DNA from: Maricaulis sp947259345 | GTDB lineage: Bacteria; Pseudomonadota; Alphaproteobacteria; Caulobacterales; Maricaulaceae | Assembly (NCBI GenBank): GCA_965217205.1 | Contig: OZ244254.1 | Coordinates: 3,410,001-3,474,000 of the forward strand | Length of the DNA: 64,000 nucleotides | Reading direction: 5' to 3' | Position numbers and translations under genes: made by a program | Notes under the pieces: generated by a model | Database searches by the model: none | What the model saw: only the letters and a program-made list of their open reading frames with translations | What the model was told of the DNA's origin: nothing | Part shown: in pieces, positions 15,549 to 24,228 of the stretch | Position numbering within the stretch: position 1 is the first letter of the stretch | How the letters are laid out: the number at the start of each line of letters is the position of its first letter

Positions 15549-17312
15549 TCAGGCCTGCTCGGTCTCGAACAGGGGTTTCAGTTCACTCTTCATGATTTTG
15601 CCATTGGCATTGCGCGGCAGCGTTTCGTCCGTGAACAGGATGCGGACCGGTGTCTTGAAGATGGCCAGGCGCTCGCGCACCCAGGCCTTGAGTTCGTCCT
15701 CGGTGGCGCTTTGGCCGGGGGCCAGATGGACCACGGCGGCGGGTTCCTCACCGAGCGTGCGGTGTGGCAGGCCGATGAGGGCCGCGTCGGTGACGGCCGG
15801 GTGCTCGTAAAGGACATTTTCGACCTCGGTCGAATAGATGTTCTCGCCGCCGCGAATGATCATGTCCTTGGCGCGGTCGACGATGTAGCAGAAACCTTCT
15901 TCGTCAACGCGGGCGAGATCGCCGGTGCGGATCCAGCCATCGATGAAGGTCTCCGCCGTCGCCTCCGGATTGTTCCAGTAACCGGCGACGATTTGCGGGC
16001 CGCGCGCCCATAATTCCCCGACCTCGCCAACCGGCAATTCGCGGCTGCCATCGGGGGCCATGATCTTGATGTCCGAGACAGCAACGGGCGGGCCGCAACT
16101 GTCGGGGCGGTTGAGATAGTCCTCGGAGGAATGGCTGGTCACCGTTGCCGAGGTCTCGGTCATGCCCCAGCCATTGCCGGGCAGGGCGCCGAACACGTCC
16201 TTGATCTTGCGGACCAGATCCGGCGCCGATGGTGCGCCGCCATAGGCAATCGCTTCAAGCGAGGAGAGGTCGTATTTCTCGCGGTCGGGGTGCTCGATCA
16301 GCTGCCAGGCAATGGTTGGCACGCCGCCGGTCGTATTGACCTTCTCCCGCTCGATAATCTGGAAGGCTTTGACGACATCCCATTTGGGCATGAAGACCAT
16401 GGAATGACCGGCGAAAATTGCGCCCATCAGGCCGGCATTGCAGGCGGTGACGTGAAAGAGCGGGATCACGGTCAGCATGACCTTCGGCGTCGGGGCCGGG
16501 GGCGCCTCGCCGCGCCTCAGGCAGGCCCGGGCCGCCGCGAAGGCCGACGACAGGATATTGGTCAGGATGTTCCGGTGCGTACCCAGCGCGCCCTTTGGAT
16601 TCCCTGTCGTGCCGCTGGTGTAGAAGATGGTGGCCGGGTCGTCCGGCGCGATCTCGACGGCGGGCAAATCACCCTCGGGCAGTCCGGCATAGCGATCCGG
16701 TGTCCCGATCAAATCCTCAAGCCGCCGGGCCGGGGCATCCGGCGCGCTGTCACCGCGGCTGACCAGGATGTGGGCGAGCTCGGGCAGGGCGCTGACTTCC
16801 GGGGCGATTCGCTCCCAGCGTTCGGCATCGCAGATGAGCGCCGTGGCGCCGGAATTCTTCAGCCCGTAGCCGAGCTCCGCACCCGTCCACCAGGCATTGA
16901 GCGGGACAATGATGGCGCCAAGGCTGGTCGCGGCAAAGAAGGCGACGGGCCATTCCGGCAGATTGCGCATGGCGAGGCCGACCCGATCGCCCTTGCCAAT
17001 CCCCATTGAGGCGAGTTCGGCGGCGAGGGCGCGTGTCGCCCGAAACCAGGCCTCATAGCTGACGCGCTCATCCTCGTGGATAGTAAAGATGTGGTCGCCA
17101 TGGGAGCGGGCATGGCGAGCCAGATCGGGAAGACTGCCGAGGGCGTGTTTCCAGACCCGGGTTTCCACCCCGCGAATGGTGACGGTGTCCATGGCGAACC
17201 TGGTGTCAGGCGCGCACAGAAGCGCATTTGCCTGCTCCAGCGTGCAGGCCGGCCAGCTGGCCGGCACAGACAAGTCCGCAGCCGCCCGGGCTGCTGTGTC
17301 CTGATTTTCCAT
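15549..17312 (-). CDS. AMP-forming acyl-CoA synthetase
   Basis: The 587-residue adenylate-forming enzyme has the P-loop YTSGTTGNPKG, the GWGMTETSA motif, the TGD hinge (GWIRTGDLARVD) and the C-terminal PRNANGKIMK with the catalytic lysine. These enzymes make acyl-AMP and then acyl-CoA in the cytoplasm, the entry step for the beta-oxidation genes around it. The ATG at 17312 follows AGGA by 11 nt; a TTG two codons upstream has better spacing and may be the true start. It diverges from the fused beta-oxidation gene, sharing a 226-bp control region. Confidence 0.9.
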   Translation of the reverse strand: MENQDTAARAAADLSVPASWPACTLEQANALLCAPDTRFAMDTVTIRGVETRVWKHALGSLPDLARHARSHGDHIFTIHEDERVSYEAWFRATRALAAELASMGIGKGDRVGLAMRNLPEWPVAFFAATSLGAIIVPLNAWWTGAELGYGLKNSGATALICDAERWERIAPEVSALPELAHILVSRGDSAPDAPARRLEDLIGTPDRYAGLPEGDLPAVEIAPDDPATIFYTSGTTGNPKGALGTHRNILTNILSSAFAAARACLRRGEAPPAPTPKVMLTVIPLFHVTACNAGLMGAIFAGHSMVFMPKWDVVKAFQIIEREKVNTTGGVPTIAWQLIEHPDREKYDLSSLEAIAYGGAPSAPDLVRKIKDVFGALPGNGWGMTETSATVTSHSSEDYLNRPDSCGPPVAVSDIKIMAPDGSRELPVGEVGELWARGPQIVAGYWNNPEATAETFIDGWIRTGDLARVDEEGFCYIVDRAKDMIIRGGENIYSTEVENVLYEHPAVTDAALIGLPHRTLGEEPAAVVHLAPGQSATEDELKAWVRERLAIFKTPVRILFTDETLPRNANGKIMKSELKPLFETEQA

Positions 17313-17426
17313 CCCCAACGAAATCCTGTTTCGGGTTTGCTGTTATATTTGTTGTTTTGACGATACTGGCGAACGATATTTATCACAAGGCCTCAGCATA
17401 ACGCCCTAGCGCGTGATGCGCTTGCC

Positions 17427-17450
17427 TACTATATCGAATGCAGGGTATGC
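17427..17450 (+). promoter_or_regulatory. bipartite motif before the fused beta-oxidation gene
   Basis: TCGAATG-CAG-GGTATGC at 17434-17450 matches TCGAATG-TGC-GGTATGC at 7019-7035 in 14 of 14 non-spacer bases with the same spacing. In both places it begins at the last base of a -10-like hexamer (CTATAT at 17429-17434 here). No good -35 is visible, so this promoter may need an activator. The shared site suggests one regulator for the receptor and this gene. Confidence 0.5.
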
Positions 17451-17538
17451 AGCCTTGCAAGCGCGCTGCGGACGGGTTCCGCTGCGTGAAACAAGCCAAT
17501 GAAACGCCCCGGAGCGGGCGGCAAAGCAGGAGAACGGG

Positions 17539-19578
17539 ATGTCGGTCATCACAACGCGCCAGGACGGGGACGTGCTCGTCGTCACCTCGAACAATCCGCC
17601 GGTCAATGCGCTGGGTCAGGCCGTGCGCGCGGGCCTTGCCGACGCGATGGCCCAGGCCGCTTCGGACGACTCGATCAAGGCCGTGGTGATCACCTGTGAA
17701 GGGCGGACATTTTTCGCCGGCGCGGACATCACCGAATTCGGCAAGCCGCCGGTTGGCCCGTCACTCCCGGACGTGATCGACACGATCGAGGCCAGCAAGA
17801 AGCCGGTGATCGCAGCCATTCACGGCACAGCACTGGGCGGGGGTCTGGAAGTTGCGCTGGGCTGTCACTACCGGATCGCAATCGCCTCGGCGAAGCTCGG
17901 CCTGCCGGAGGTGAAGCTTGGCATCCTCCCGGGCGCTGGGGGCACGCAGCGCCTGCCTCGGGTTGTGGGCGTTGAGGCGGCCCTGCCAATGATCGTAAAG
18001 GGTGACCCTATACCGGCCGCCGCCGCCGAGCGTATCGGCCTGGTCGACAAGCTTGTCGCTGATGATCAGCTTGCCGAGAGCGGCGTTGCCTTTGCCAAGA
18101 GCGTTATCGGTGCGGCCAGCCATCCCGTCTCCAGCGCCCGCACGGACAAGATCGATTCCAGCCTCGGCGATGATTTCTTTGACAATTTCCGCAAGACCGA
18201 GATGCGTCGCCTGAAGGGTTTCGAAGCACCGGAGGCCTGCGTCCAGGCTGTCCGCGCCGCGATTGGCCTGCCGTTCGAAGAGGGTGTGAAGAAAGAGCGT
18301 GAGCTCTTCGGCAAGCTGGTGTCCGGCACCCAGTCCCAAGCCCTGCGCCATGTGTTCTTTGCCGAGCGCGCGGCGAGCAAGATCGATGGCATTGCCGCCG
18401 ACACACCTGTCCTGCCGATCAACCAGGTCGGTATTCTCGGCGCCGGCACAATGGGCGGCGGGATTGCCATGAACTTCCTGTCGGCCGGCATTCCGGTGAC
18501 CATTCTCGAGCGCGAGCAGGACGCCCTCGATCGTGGCGTGTCGATCATTCGCAAGAATTACGAACGCTCCGCAGCGCGCGGCAAGTTCACAGCCGAACAA
18601 GTCGAGCAATGCATGGCGCGTCTGACGCCGACGCTCGACATGAATGACCTCGCCGACAGCGATCTGGTGATCGAAGCGATCTTCGAGAACATGGATGGGA
18701 AGAAGGACGTCTTCGCCAAGCTGGACGCGATCGTGAAACCGGGCGCCATTCTGGCCTCCAATACCTCCTATCTGAATGTCGACGAGATGGCGGCTGTCAC
18801 CAATCGTGCCGACCATGTCCTGGGCCTGCACTTCTTCTCGCCGGCCAATGTCATGCGCCTGCTGGAGATTGTCCGCGCTGCCAAGACCGCCCCGGCGGTG
18901 CTGAAAACGGCGATGACCCTGTCGAAGAAGATCGGCAAGGTCGCCGTGGTTGCCGGTGTCTGCCATGGCTTTATCGGCAACCGCATGCTGTCACCGCGCC
19001 AACAGGCCGCCAATGCCATGCTTATGCAGGGCATCAAGCCTTGGGATATCGATGATGCGTTGACTGATTTCGGCATGCCCATGGGGCCCTTCCAGATGTC
19101 CGATCTGGCCGGTCTGGATCTTGGTTGGAACAAGGAAAAATCCAACGGCGAAACCATTCGCGACGTCTTGTGCGAGCGTGATCGTCGCGGCCAGAAGACC
19201 GGCAAGGGCTTTTACGATTACGACGAGAATCGCCGCCGGACGCCATCGGCTGAAGTCGAGGAGATCATTGCCGGTTTCGTCGCCAAATCCGGCGAAACGC
19301 CGCAATCCTATTCCGCCGAGGAAATCCGCAATCGCCTGCTTTTTCCTATGGTGAATGAGGGCGCGAAAATCCTCGAGGAAGGCATGGCCCAGCGGGCATC
19401 GGACATCGATACGGTCTGGATCAATGGCTATGGCTGGCCGGCCTATACCGGTGGCCCGATGTTCTGGGCTGACACGATCGGCCTGGACGTCGTCGTCGAG
19501 GGCCTGAAGGCGTATGGCCACGAGGTCTCGCCACTGCTCGCCGACAAGGCGGCCAGGGGCGAAAAACTCAACAGCTAA
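17539..19578 (+). CDS. enoyl-CoA hydratase/3-hydroxyacyl-CoA dehydrogenase fusion (FadB/FadJ-like)
   Basis: The 679-residue bifunctional enzyme has an N-terminal crotonase domain (about 1-190). It carries oxyanion-hole sequence FFAGADITEF and the two glutamates in GGGLEVALG and GLPEVKLG. The NAD-binding domain begins at GILGAGTMGGG (298-308), with the catalytic His431 in GLHFFSPANV, and a C-terminal 3HCDH dimer domain completes it. It performs hydration and oxidation of enoyl-CoA. The layout resembles the peroxisomal bifunctional enzyme more than the longer FadB, and no FadA-type thiolase follows. AGGAG lies 9 bp before the ATG. Confidence 0.93.
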   Translation: MSVITTRQDGDVLVVTSNNPPVNALGQAVRAGLADAMAQAASDDSIKAVVITCEGRTFFAGADITEFGKPPVGPSLPDVIDTIEASKKPVIAAIHGTALGGGLEVALGCHYRIAIASAKLGLPEVKLGILPGAGGTQRLPRVVGVEAALPMIVKGDPIPAAAAERIGLVDKLVADDQLAESGVAFAKSVIGAASHPVSSARTDKIDSSLGDDFFDNFRKTEMRRLKGFEAPEACVQAVRAAIGLPFEEGVKKERELFGKLVSGTQSQALRHVFFAERAASKIDGIAADTPVLPINQVGILGAGTMGGGIAMNFLSAGIPVTILEREQDALDRGVSIIRKNYERSAARGKFTAEQVEQCMARLTPTLDMNDLADSDLVIEAIFENMDGKKDVFAKLDAIVKPGAILASNTSYLNVDEMAAVTNRADHVLGLHFFSPANVMRLLEIVRAAKTAPAVLKTAMTLSKKIGKVAVVAGVCHGFIGNRMLSPRQQAANAMLMQGIKPWDIDDALTDFGMPMGPFQMSDLAGLDLGWNKEKSNGETIRDVLCERDRRGQKTGKGFYDYDENRRRTPSAEVEEIIAGFVAKSGETPQSYSAEEIRNRLLFPMVNEGAKILEEGMAQRASDIDTVWINGYGWPAYTGGPMFWADTIGLDVVVEGLKAYGHEVSPLLADKAARGEKLNS

Positions 19579-19603
19579 GATTGGCGGCGCCAACCCGCTG
19601 ATC

Positions 19604-19637
19604 GGAGCGGACCCCTATTCCTTCCCGGGTCCGCTCC
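19604..19637 (+). terminator. terminator hairpin between convergent genes
   Basis: GGAGCGGACCC (19604-19614) and GGGTCCGCTCC (19627-19637) form a perfect 11-bp stem with a 12-nt loop, followed by ACCCTTTCC. It starts 25 bp after the plus-strand stop; its loop contains the stop codon of the convergent CoA-transferase gene. The T-run is weak. Confidence 0.6.
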
Positions 19638-20790
19638 ACCCTTTCCTGCGCAATTCAGCCTTCACGGCCTCGGTGTGTTCGCCGAGGCCGGGGGCGCGTG
19701 TTGTGGCGCCGGTTTCGCTGTCGGACATGCGGATGGGTGAGCGCAGGCCGGGGATGCCGTCCGACGTGATCGCCAAACCACGGGCCCGGACCTGCGCGTC
19801 GTCAAAGGCTTCGCTAATCGTATTGATCGGCCCGGCCGGTACGCCATTGGCCTCGAGCATGCCGAGGGCCTCATCACGAGACATGACGGCAAGCTTTTCC
19901 GCCATCACACCCGCAAGTTCTGTCCGGTTGCCGACCCGCTGGGCATTGGTCCGGTTGGCGTCGCGCATCGCCTCGTCAAGCGCCAGCGCCCTGGCGAGGC
20001 GGTCGAACTGGCCGTCATTGCCGCAGGCAATGATGATGTGGCCGTCCGAACAGGTGAATTCCTGATAAGGCACAATGGAGGGGTGGGCATTGCCGATCCG
20101 GCGCGGCGGTGTTCCGGTTGCGAAGTAGTTTAGCGCCTGATTGCCGAGCACACCGATCATGGAGTCGAGCAGGGCCATGTCGATGAACTGGCCGCGCCCG
20201 CTTCGCTCGCGCTGGGCGAGGGCAGCCTGGATGGCGATGGTCGCGTAAAGCCCGGTGAAGATATCGGCGAAGGCGACTCCAAGGCGCTGGGGCGGGCCAT
20301 CAGCCTCGCCGGTAATGTCCATGACACCGCTCATCGCCTGGATGGCGAGGTCATAGCCGGCGCGATGGGCATAGGGCCCGGTCTGGCCGAAGCCGGTGAC
20401 CGAGCAATAGACCAGGCGCGGATGTTCGGCCACGAGACTGGCATGATCGAGGCCGTACTTCTCCAGTCCGCCGACCTTGAAATTCTCGATAACGACATCG
20501 GCGTCAGCGATCAGGGCGCGGACGAAATCGAGGTCTTCGGCCTTGCGGAAATCGGCGGTCACCGAGCGCTTGCCGCGATTGCAGGAATGGTAATAGGCGG
20601 CCGCGCGCCCACTCTCATGCTCGATCCAGGGCGGGCCCCAGCTGCGGGTATCGTCCCCGGCCGGGCTTTCCACCTTGATCACGTCGGCACCCAGATCGGC
20701 GAGGGTCTGGCCAATCCACGGGCCGGCCAGGATGCGGGCGAGCTCGACGACTTTCAGGCCCGCCAGTGCGCGGTCGGGCGCCGGGCTCAT
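19615..20790 (-). CDS. CaiB/BaiF family (class III) CoA-transferase
   Basis: The 391-residue enzyme begins with LAGLKVVELARILAGPW. It has the GADVIKVE motif and the family signature GFGQTGPYAHRAGYDLAIQA, whose Asp is the likely acyl-accepting residue. Class III transferases move CoA between acids, giving an ATP-free way to activate a substrate. The ATG at 20790 overlaps the MarR stop as ATGA, so the two are one operon; a longer upstream reading would run into the MarR gene. It may work beside or instead of the AMP-forming ligase. Confidence 0.9.
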   Translation of the reverse strand: MSPAPDRALAGLKVVELARILAGPWIGQTLADLGADVIKVESPAGDDTRSWGPPWIEHESGRAAAYYHSCNRGKRSVTADFRKAEDLDFVRALIADADVVIENFKVGGLEKYGLDHASLVAEHPRLVYCSVTGFGQTGPYAHRAGYDLAIQAMSGVMDITGEADGPPQRLGVAFADIFTGLYATIAIQAALAQRERSGRGQFIDMALLDSMIGVLGNQALNYFATGTPPRRIGNAHPSIVPYQEFTCSDGHIIIACGNDGQFDRLARALALDEAMRDANRTNAQRVGNRTELAGVMAEKLAVMSRDEALGMLEANGVPAGPINTISEAFDDAQVRARGLAITSDGIPGLRSPIRMSDSETGATTRAPGLGEHTEAVKAELRRKGWSGPGKE

Positions 20791-21257
20791 CGGGTGATTT
20801 CGCCGGTATCGAGGAAGGGCGAGGCGTCGAGGTCCTCGGCATCCATCAGCTCGGCAATGCGCTGCAGGGAGGCGATCAGCATGTTCTGCTCCCAAGGTTG
20901 CAGCTCCCGGAAGGAGCGCAGGAAGCCGGCCTGCAGCAGTTCCGGGGCATTCTCCCCGGCCGCCCGGCCCGTGTCAGTCAATCTGGCCATTACAACGCGC
21001 TTGTCGGTGTCGCTTTTCACGCGTTCCGCGAGACCGGCCTGGGTCAGGCGGTCGAGGATGGAGGTGATGGTCGCCTGGCTGAGCGAGACCGCTCGCGCGA
21101 TCGCGCTGGGCGACAAATCCCCTCGCTTGCGAAGTGTATCAATCACAACCAGCTGCGGTGCGGTGAGCCCGGTCGCTTTGACGAGGCGTTTTGATTGCAG
21201 GTCAATTGCGCGGGTAATGCGCCGAAGTGCCACAAGAATTTCGTCGTGATCGCTCAT
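20787..21257 (-). CDS. MarR-family regulator
   Basis: The 156-residue winged-helix protein has the MarR core LTAPQLVVIDTL, DLSPSAIARAVSLSQATITS and ILDRLTQAGL with an acidic-basic wing (SDTDKR). It is first in an operon with the CoA-transferase. An inverted repeat about 40 bp upstream of its start is a likely self-operator. It probably responds to an aromatic or acyl-CoA ligand and may also control the divergent TonB receptor gene; that extension is inference. Confidence 0.88.
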   Translation of the reverse strand: MSDHDEILVALRRITRAIDLQSKRLVKATGLTAPQLVVIDTLRKRGDLSPSAIARAVSLSQATITSILDRLTQAGLAERVKSDTDKRVVMARLTDTGRAAGENAPELLQAGFLRSFRELQPWEQNMLIASLQRIAELMDAEDLDASPFLDTGEITR

Positions 21258-21598
21258 TCGCCTTGCCTGATTTGTCCCGCGTTTGATGTACCGCCAGACC
21301 TGTCACATTCCAACAGGTTTGCGCGAACCGTGTGCGTGCCATCTGCTTCGATTTCGAATATTCACAGACTGCCATGGTGTAAGCAAAGCGAAACCGGATT
21401 TCGGCGCGGCCTGTCGCATTCATGTAACGGTTCTATTTTTCGTCTTTTTTATCAAAGATATATTGGCATGCTGTGCCGCGTCGGGCGGCGAAGGATGTTT
21501 CGCACTGAAAGTTTCAACTCAAAGCATACTGGTCAGCGCGTACCGGAAACTCTACACAGCCCTTCAACCGTAACGCCAAAAGGGACTGTCATTACGTC
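21258..21598. other. divergent intergenic region, MarR gene / second TonB receptor
   Basis: This 341-bp spacer has no supported gene. It is AT-richer than its surroundings, with a T-rich tract near 21432-21450 and TATATT at 21459-21464. That hexamer could be the receptor -10, but no matching -35 is clear. The MarR operator candidate is at 21298-21318. About 135 bp lie between TATATT and the receptor ATG, so a long leader is possible. Confidence 0.45.
21298..21318. promoter_or_regulatory. candidate MarR operator
   Basis: ACCTGT (21298-21303) and ACAGGT (21313-21318) are perfect inverted half-sites 9 bp apart, 40 bp upstream of the MarR start. Spacing and position fit a dimeric winged-helix repressor site. 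Confidence 0.5.
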
Positions 21599-24136
21599 AT
21601 GCTGAAGCAACGGGCACTTTCTACGACCATTCTGACCGCCGCGACCCTGTCGATTGCCGGAGCCGGCCTCGCCGCCGCCCAGGTCGACGTTATCACCGTG
21701 ACCGCGACCAAGCGCGAACAAAGCACCCAGGATATTCCGCTCGCCGTCAATGCGATGAACGAAGAGACACTGGACGAGCTTGGCGTCGATGTTTTCACCG
21801 ATTACCTGCAGCAGCTACCGGGTGTCACCGCTGGCGGTTCCGGTCCGGGCCAGGCCACGATCTATATCCGCGGCCTCGCCTCCACGACCCCGAACCTGAC
21901 CACGGCGGGGGTGGCCGGTCTGGCGCCGAATGTCGCCCTCTATCTTGACGAGCAGCCGGTCTCGCAGCCCGGTCGAAATCTCGACGTCTACGCGGCTGAC
22001 TTGGCACGGGTCGAGGTCCTGCCGGGACCGCAGGGAACGCTTTATGGCTCGTCGTCGCAGGCTGGCACGGTCCGCCTGATCACCAATCGCCCGGACCCGT
22101 CCGGTTTCTCCGCCTCGACGAATTTCGCAGTTTCCTTCACCGAAAACGGCGAGATGTCCAACAAGGCCGAGGCCGTCGTCAATATGCCGCTGGCGGATAA
22201 TTTCGCCATCCGTGGTGTCGTTTATGTCGACCAACAGGGTGGCTATATCGACAACGTGCCCGGCACGCGCAATGCGTCGGAATCGGCGCGCTTCCGTCCC
22301 GCCGGCACGATGCGTGACAATGGCGTTCCGGTGAATGCCACGCGCGCCGGATTCCAGTCCACGGCCGACCTGTCCGGTGTCACCTTCCTCGACGCCAACA
22401 ATTCGAGCCTGCTGGAAAAAGACTTCAACGACACGACCTATTCCGGTTTCCGCCTCAGCGCCCTGTATGACTTCAATGCGGACTGGTCCCTGACTGTCAT
22501 GCACATGCAGCAGCAGCTGGACTCCGAAGGCGTGTTCTTCATGGACCCGACCCTCGGTGATCTGGAAATCCAGCGCTTCGAGGAAGACGAGCTGGATGAC
22601 TATTTCCACAATACCAGCTGGACGCTGGAAGGCCGCCTTGGCGCGCTGGAAATGGTCTATACCGGCGCATACACGGATCGGAATACCGACCAGCGCGTCG
22701 ACTATTCCGACTATCTCTTCGTCGGCCAGTATCTGCCTTACTATATCTGTGACGGCTCGGTCTCTTATCCGGGGGGTGCCCCGTCCGGCACCTGTCAGGC
22801 GCCGAACCTGTTCGTGCAGTCCGATACGCGCACCAAGGTCTTCACCCAGGAATTGCGCTTCAACACGCCGGAAGATCGTCGCATCCGCGCGACCTTCGGC
22901 GGGTTCTACTCGGACATGGAAGTGGCCGAGCGCAATGACTTCACCTATCCGGGCTCGGTCAATGCGGTTTCCTTTGATGGCGTGACCACCGGTTTTGCAC
23001 CGAACTATCCGTTGACCAATCTCGCAGTGACGGGCGCTGTCGGCGATGCCTCTCCGGGTTATTTCTCCGATCCGGGCCCCTTCCCGGCGGGCGTCATTTT
23101 CCGCAATGATGTGCTGCGCACGGATGAGCAGTACGGCATTTTCGGTGAGACGACCTTCGACCTGACCGAACAATTCTCGATCACGCTGGGAGCGCGCTAC
23201 TACGATATCGAAGTCGACCTGCAGGGCAGTGCGAACGGCTCTTTCTTCAACTTCGGTCAGACTGATGATGCCCAGGTTTTCGGAACCAATATCTCGGCGC
23301 TCTACGCTCCGGATAATCCGTTCGGCAATCCCGATGTCGCCGCGACTGACGGCTTTATCTTCAAGGGAACGCTGGAATGGCGCCCGACCGATGGGGCGCT
23401 CTTCTATGCGACCGTGTCGGAAGGCTTCCGTCCGGGTCTCCTGAACCGTCCGGGCGGCGCTGCGGGTCCTGGTGGCTACACCGTGCCCTTCGCCCTGGAT
23501 ACGGATGAAGTGGTCAATTACGAGTTCGGCTGGAAAACCGACCTCTTCGACAACCAGGTCCGTTTCAACGGCAATGCCTTCCTGGTCGAGATCGAGAATC
23601 TCCAGACGACGATTTTCGACCCGTCGATCACCAATCTCTTCTTCTCGGATAATGCCGCCAACGCCGAAATCCGCGGTATTGAAGGTGAAGTGACCTGGGC
23701 TCCGGCGGACATCCAGGGCCTGACAGTTGTCGGCGCCTTCTCCCTGCTCGATACCGAGATCACGGAAGTGCTGGTGCCGACCAATGACGTCCTCGTCGGG
23801 TCCGAACTCGCCTTCGCGCCGAGCTATCAGGCGAATGTTCGCGCCCGCTATGAGTGGCCGATGGACAATGGTCTGATGGCGCATGTGATGCCCCAGATCA
23901 CGATCACGGATGACAGCTTTTCTGACGTCATCGAGATCAACAAGGTGGAAGTTGAAGGCCATGCTTCGTTGAACTTCACGACAGGTTTGACCGGCGAGAG
24001 CTGGTCGGTGGAATTGTTCGCCAATAATCTCACCGATGAACGCGGTGAGATTGCGAACAACTTCGTCTTCGACCGTGAGCGTGTGACGGTGATCCGGCCG
24101 CGTACGATCGGCGTGCGGGTCGGGGTGCAGTACTAG
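21599..24136 (+). CDS. TonB-dependent receptor
   Basis: The 845-residue outer-membrane receptor has a signal peptide ending near LAAAQ and a TonB-box-like DVITVTATKREQ. The plug domain includes QLPGVTAGGSGPGQATIYIRG-type sequence (about residues 60-90) and LPGPQGTLYGSSSQAGTVRLIT. A barrel follows to the C-terminus GVRVGVQY. KREQSTQDIPLAV is typical of receptors in sphingomonad and Caulobacter-type catabolic clusters. It differs in sequence and length from the receptor at 7073, so the two probably import different forms of the nutrient. Confidence 0.93.
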   Translation: MLKQRALSTTILTAATLSIAGAGLAAAQVDVITVTATKREQSTQDIPLAVNAMNEETLDELGVDVFTDYLQQLPGVTAGGSGPGQATIYIRGLASTTPNLTTAGVAGLAPNVALYLDEQPVSQPGRNLDVYAADLARVEVLPGPQGTLYGSSSQAGTVRLITNRPDPSGFSASTNFAVSFTENGEMSNKAEAVVNMPLADNFAIRGVVYVDQQGGYIDNVPGTRNASESARFRPAGTMRDNGVPVNATRAGFQSTADLSGVTFLDANNSSLLEKDFNDTTYSGFRLSALYDFNADWSLTVMHMQQQLDSEGVFFMDPTLGDLEIQRFEEDELDDYFHNTSWTLEGRLGALEMVYTGAYTDRNTDQRVDYSDYLFVGQYLPYYICDGSVSYPGGAPSGTCQAPNLFVQSDTRTKVFTQELRFNTPEDRRIRATFGGFYSDMEVAERNDFTYPGSVNAVSFDGVTTGFAPNYPLTNLAVTGAVGDASPGYFSDPGPFPAGVIFRNDVLRTDEQYGIFGETTFDLTEQFSITLGARYYDIEVDLQGSANGSFFNFGQTDDAQVFGTNISALYAPDNPFGNPDVAATDGFIFKGTLEWRPTDGALFYATVSEGFRPGLLNRPGGAAGPGGYTVPFALDTDEVVNYEFGWKTDLFDNQVRFNGNAFLVEIENLQTTIFDPSITNLFFSDNAANAEIRGIEGEVTWAPADIQGLTVVGAFSLLDTEITEVLVPTNDVLVGSELAFAPSYQANVRARYEWPMDNGLMAHVMPQITITDDSFSDVIEINKVEVEGHASLNFTTGLTGESWSVELFANNLTDERGEIANNFVFDRERVTVIRPRTIGVRVGVQY

Positions 24137-24170
24137 GCCCTGACAAGCAACGGGCCTTAGGGCCACTATG

Positions 24171-24205
24171 GAAAGCGTCCCTTCAAGGGACGCTTTCTGT
24201 GTTCT
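24171..24205 (+). terminator. terminator after the second TonB receptor
   Basis: GAAAGCGTCCC (24171-24181) and GGGACGCTTTC (24187-24197) form an 11-bp perfect stem with a 5-nt loop, followed by TGTGTTC. A second hairpin, AGGCCC/GGGCCT (24135-24140 and 24152-24157), covers the receptor stop. The sulfotransferase start lies only 31 bp beyond the stem. Confidence 0.75.
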
Positions 24206-24228
24206 GCGAGACCGGTGGAGACCCCTGC

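Noticed and set aside
17761..18966. long open frame antisense to the fused beta-oxidation gene
   Set aside because: Same GC-driven shadow effect; the plus strand has clear crotonase and dehydrogenase motifs.
21815..24166. 783-codon open frame antisense to the second TonB receptor
   Set aside because: It is the mirror of a high-GC coding gene; its translation is rich in Arg, Glu and His with no family features, while the plus-strand frame has a signal peptide, plug and barrel.
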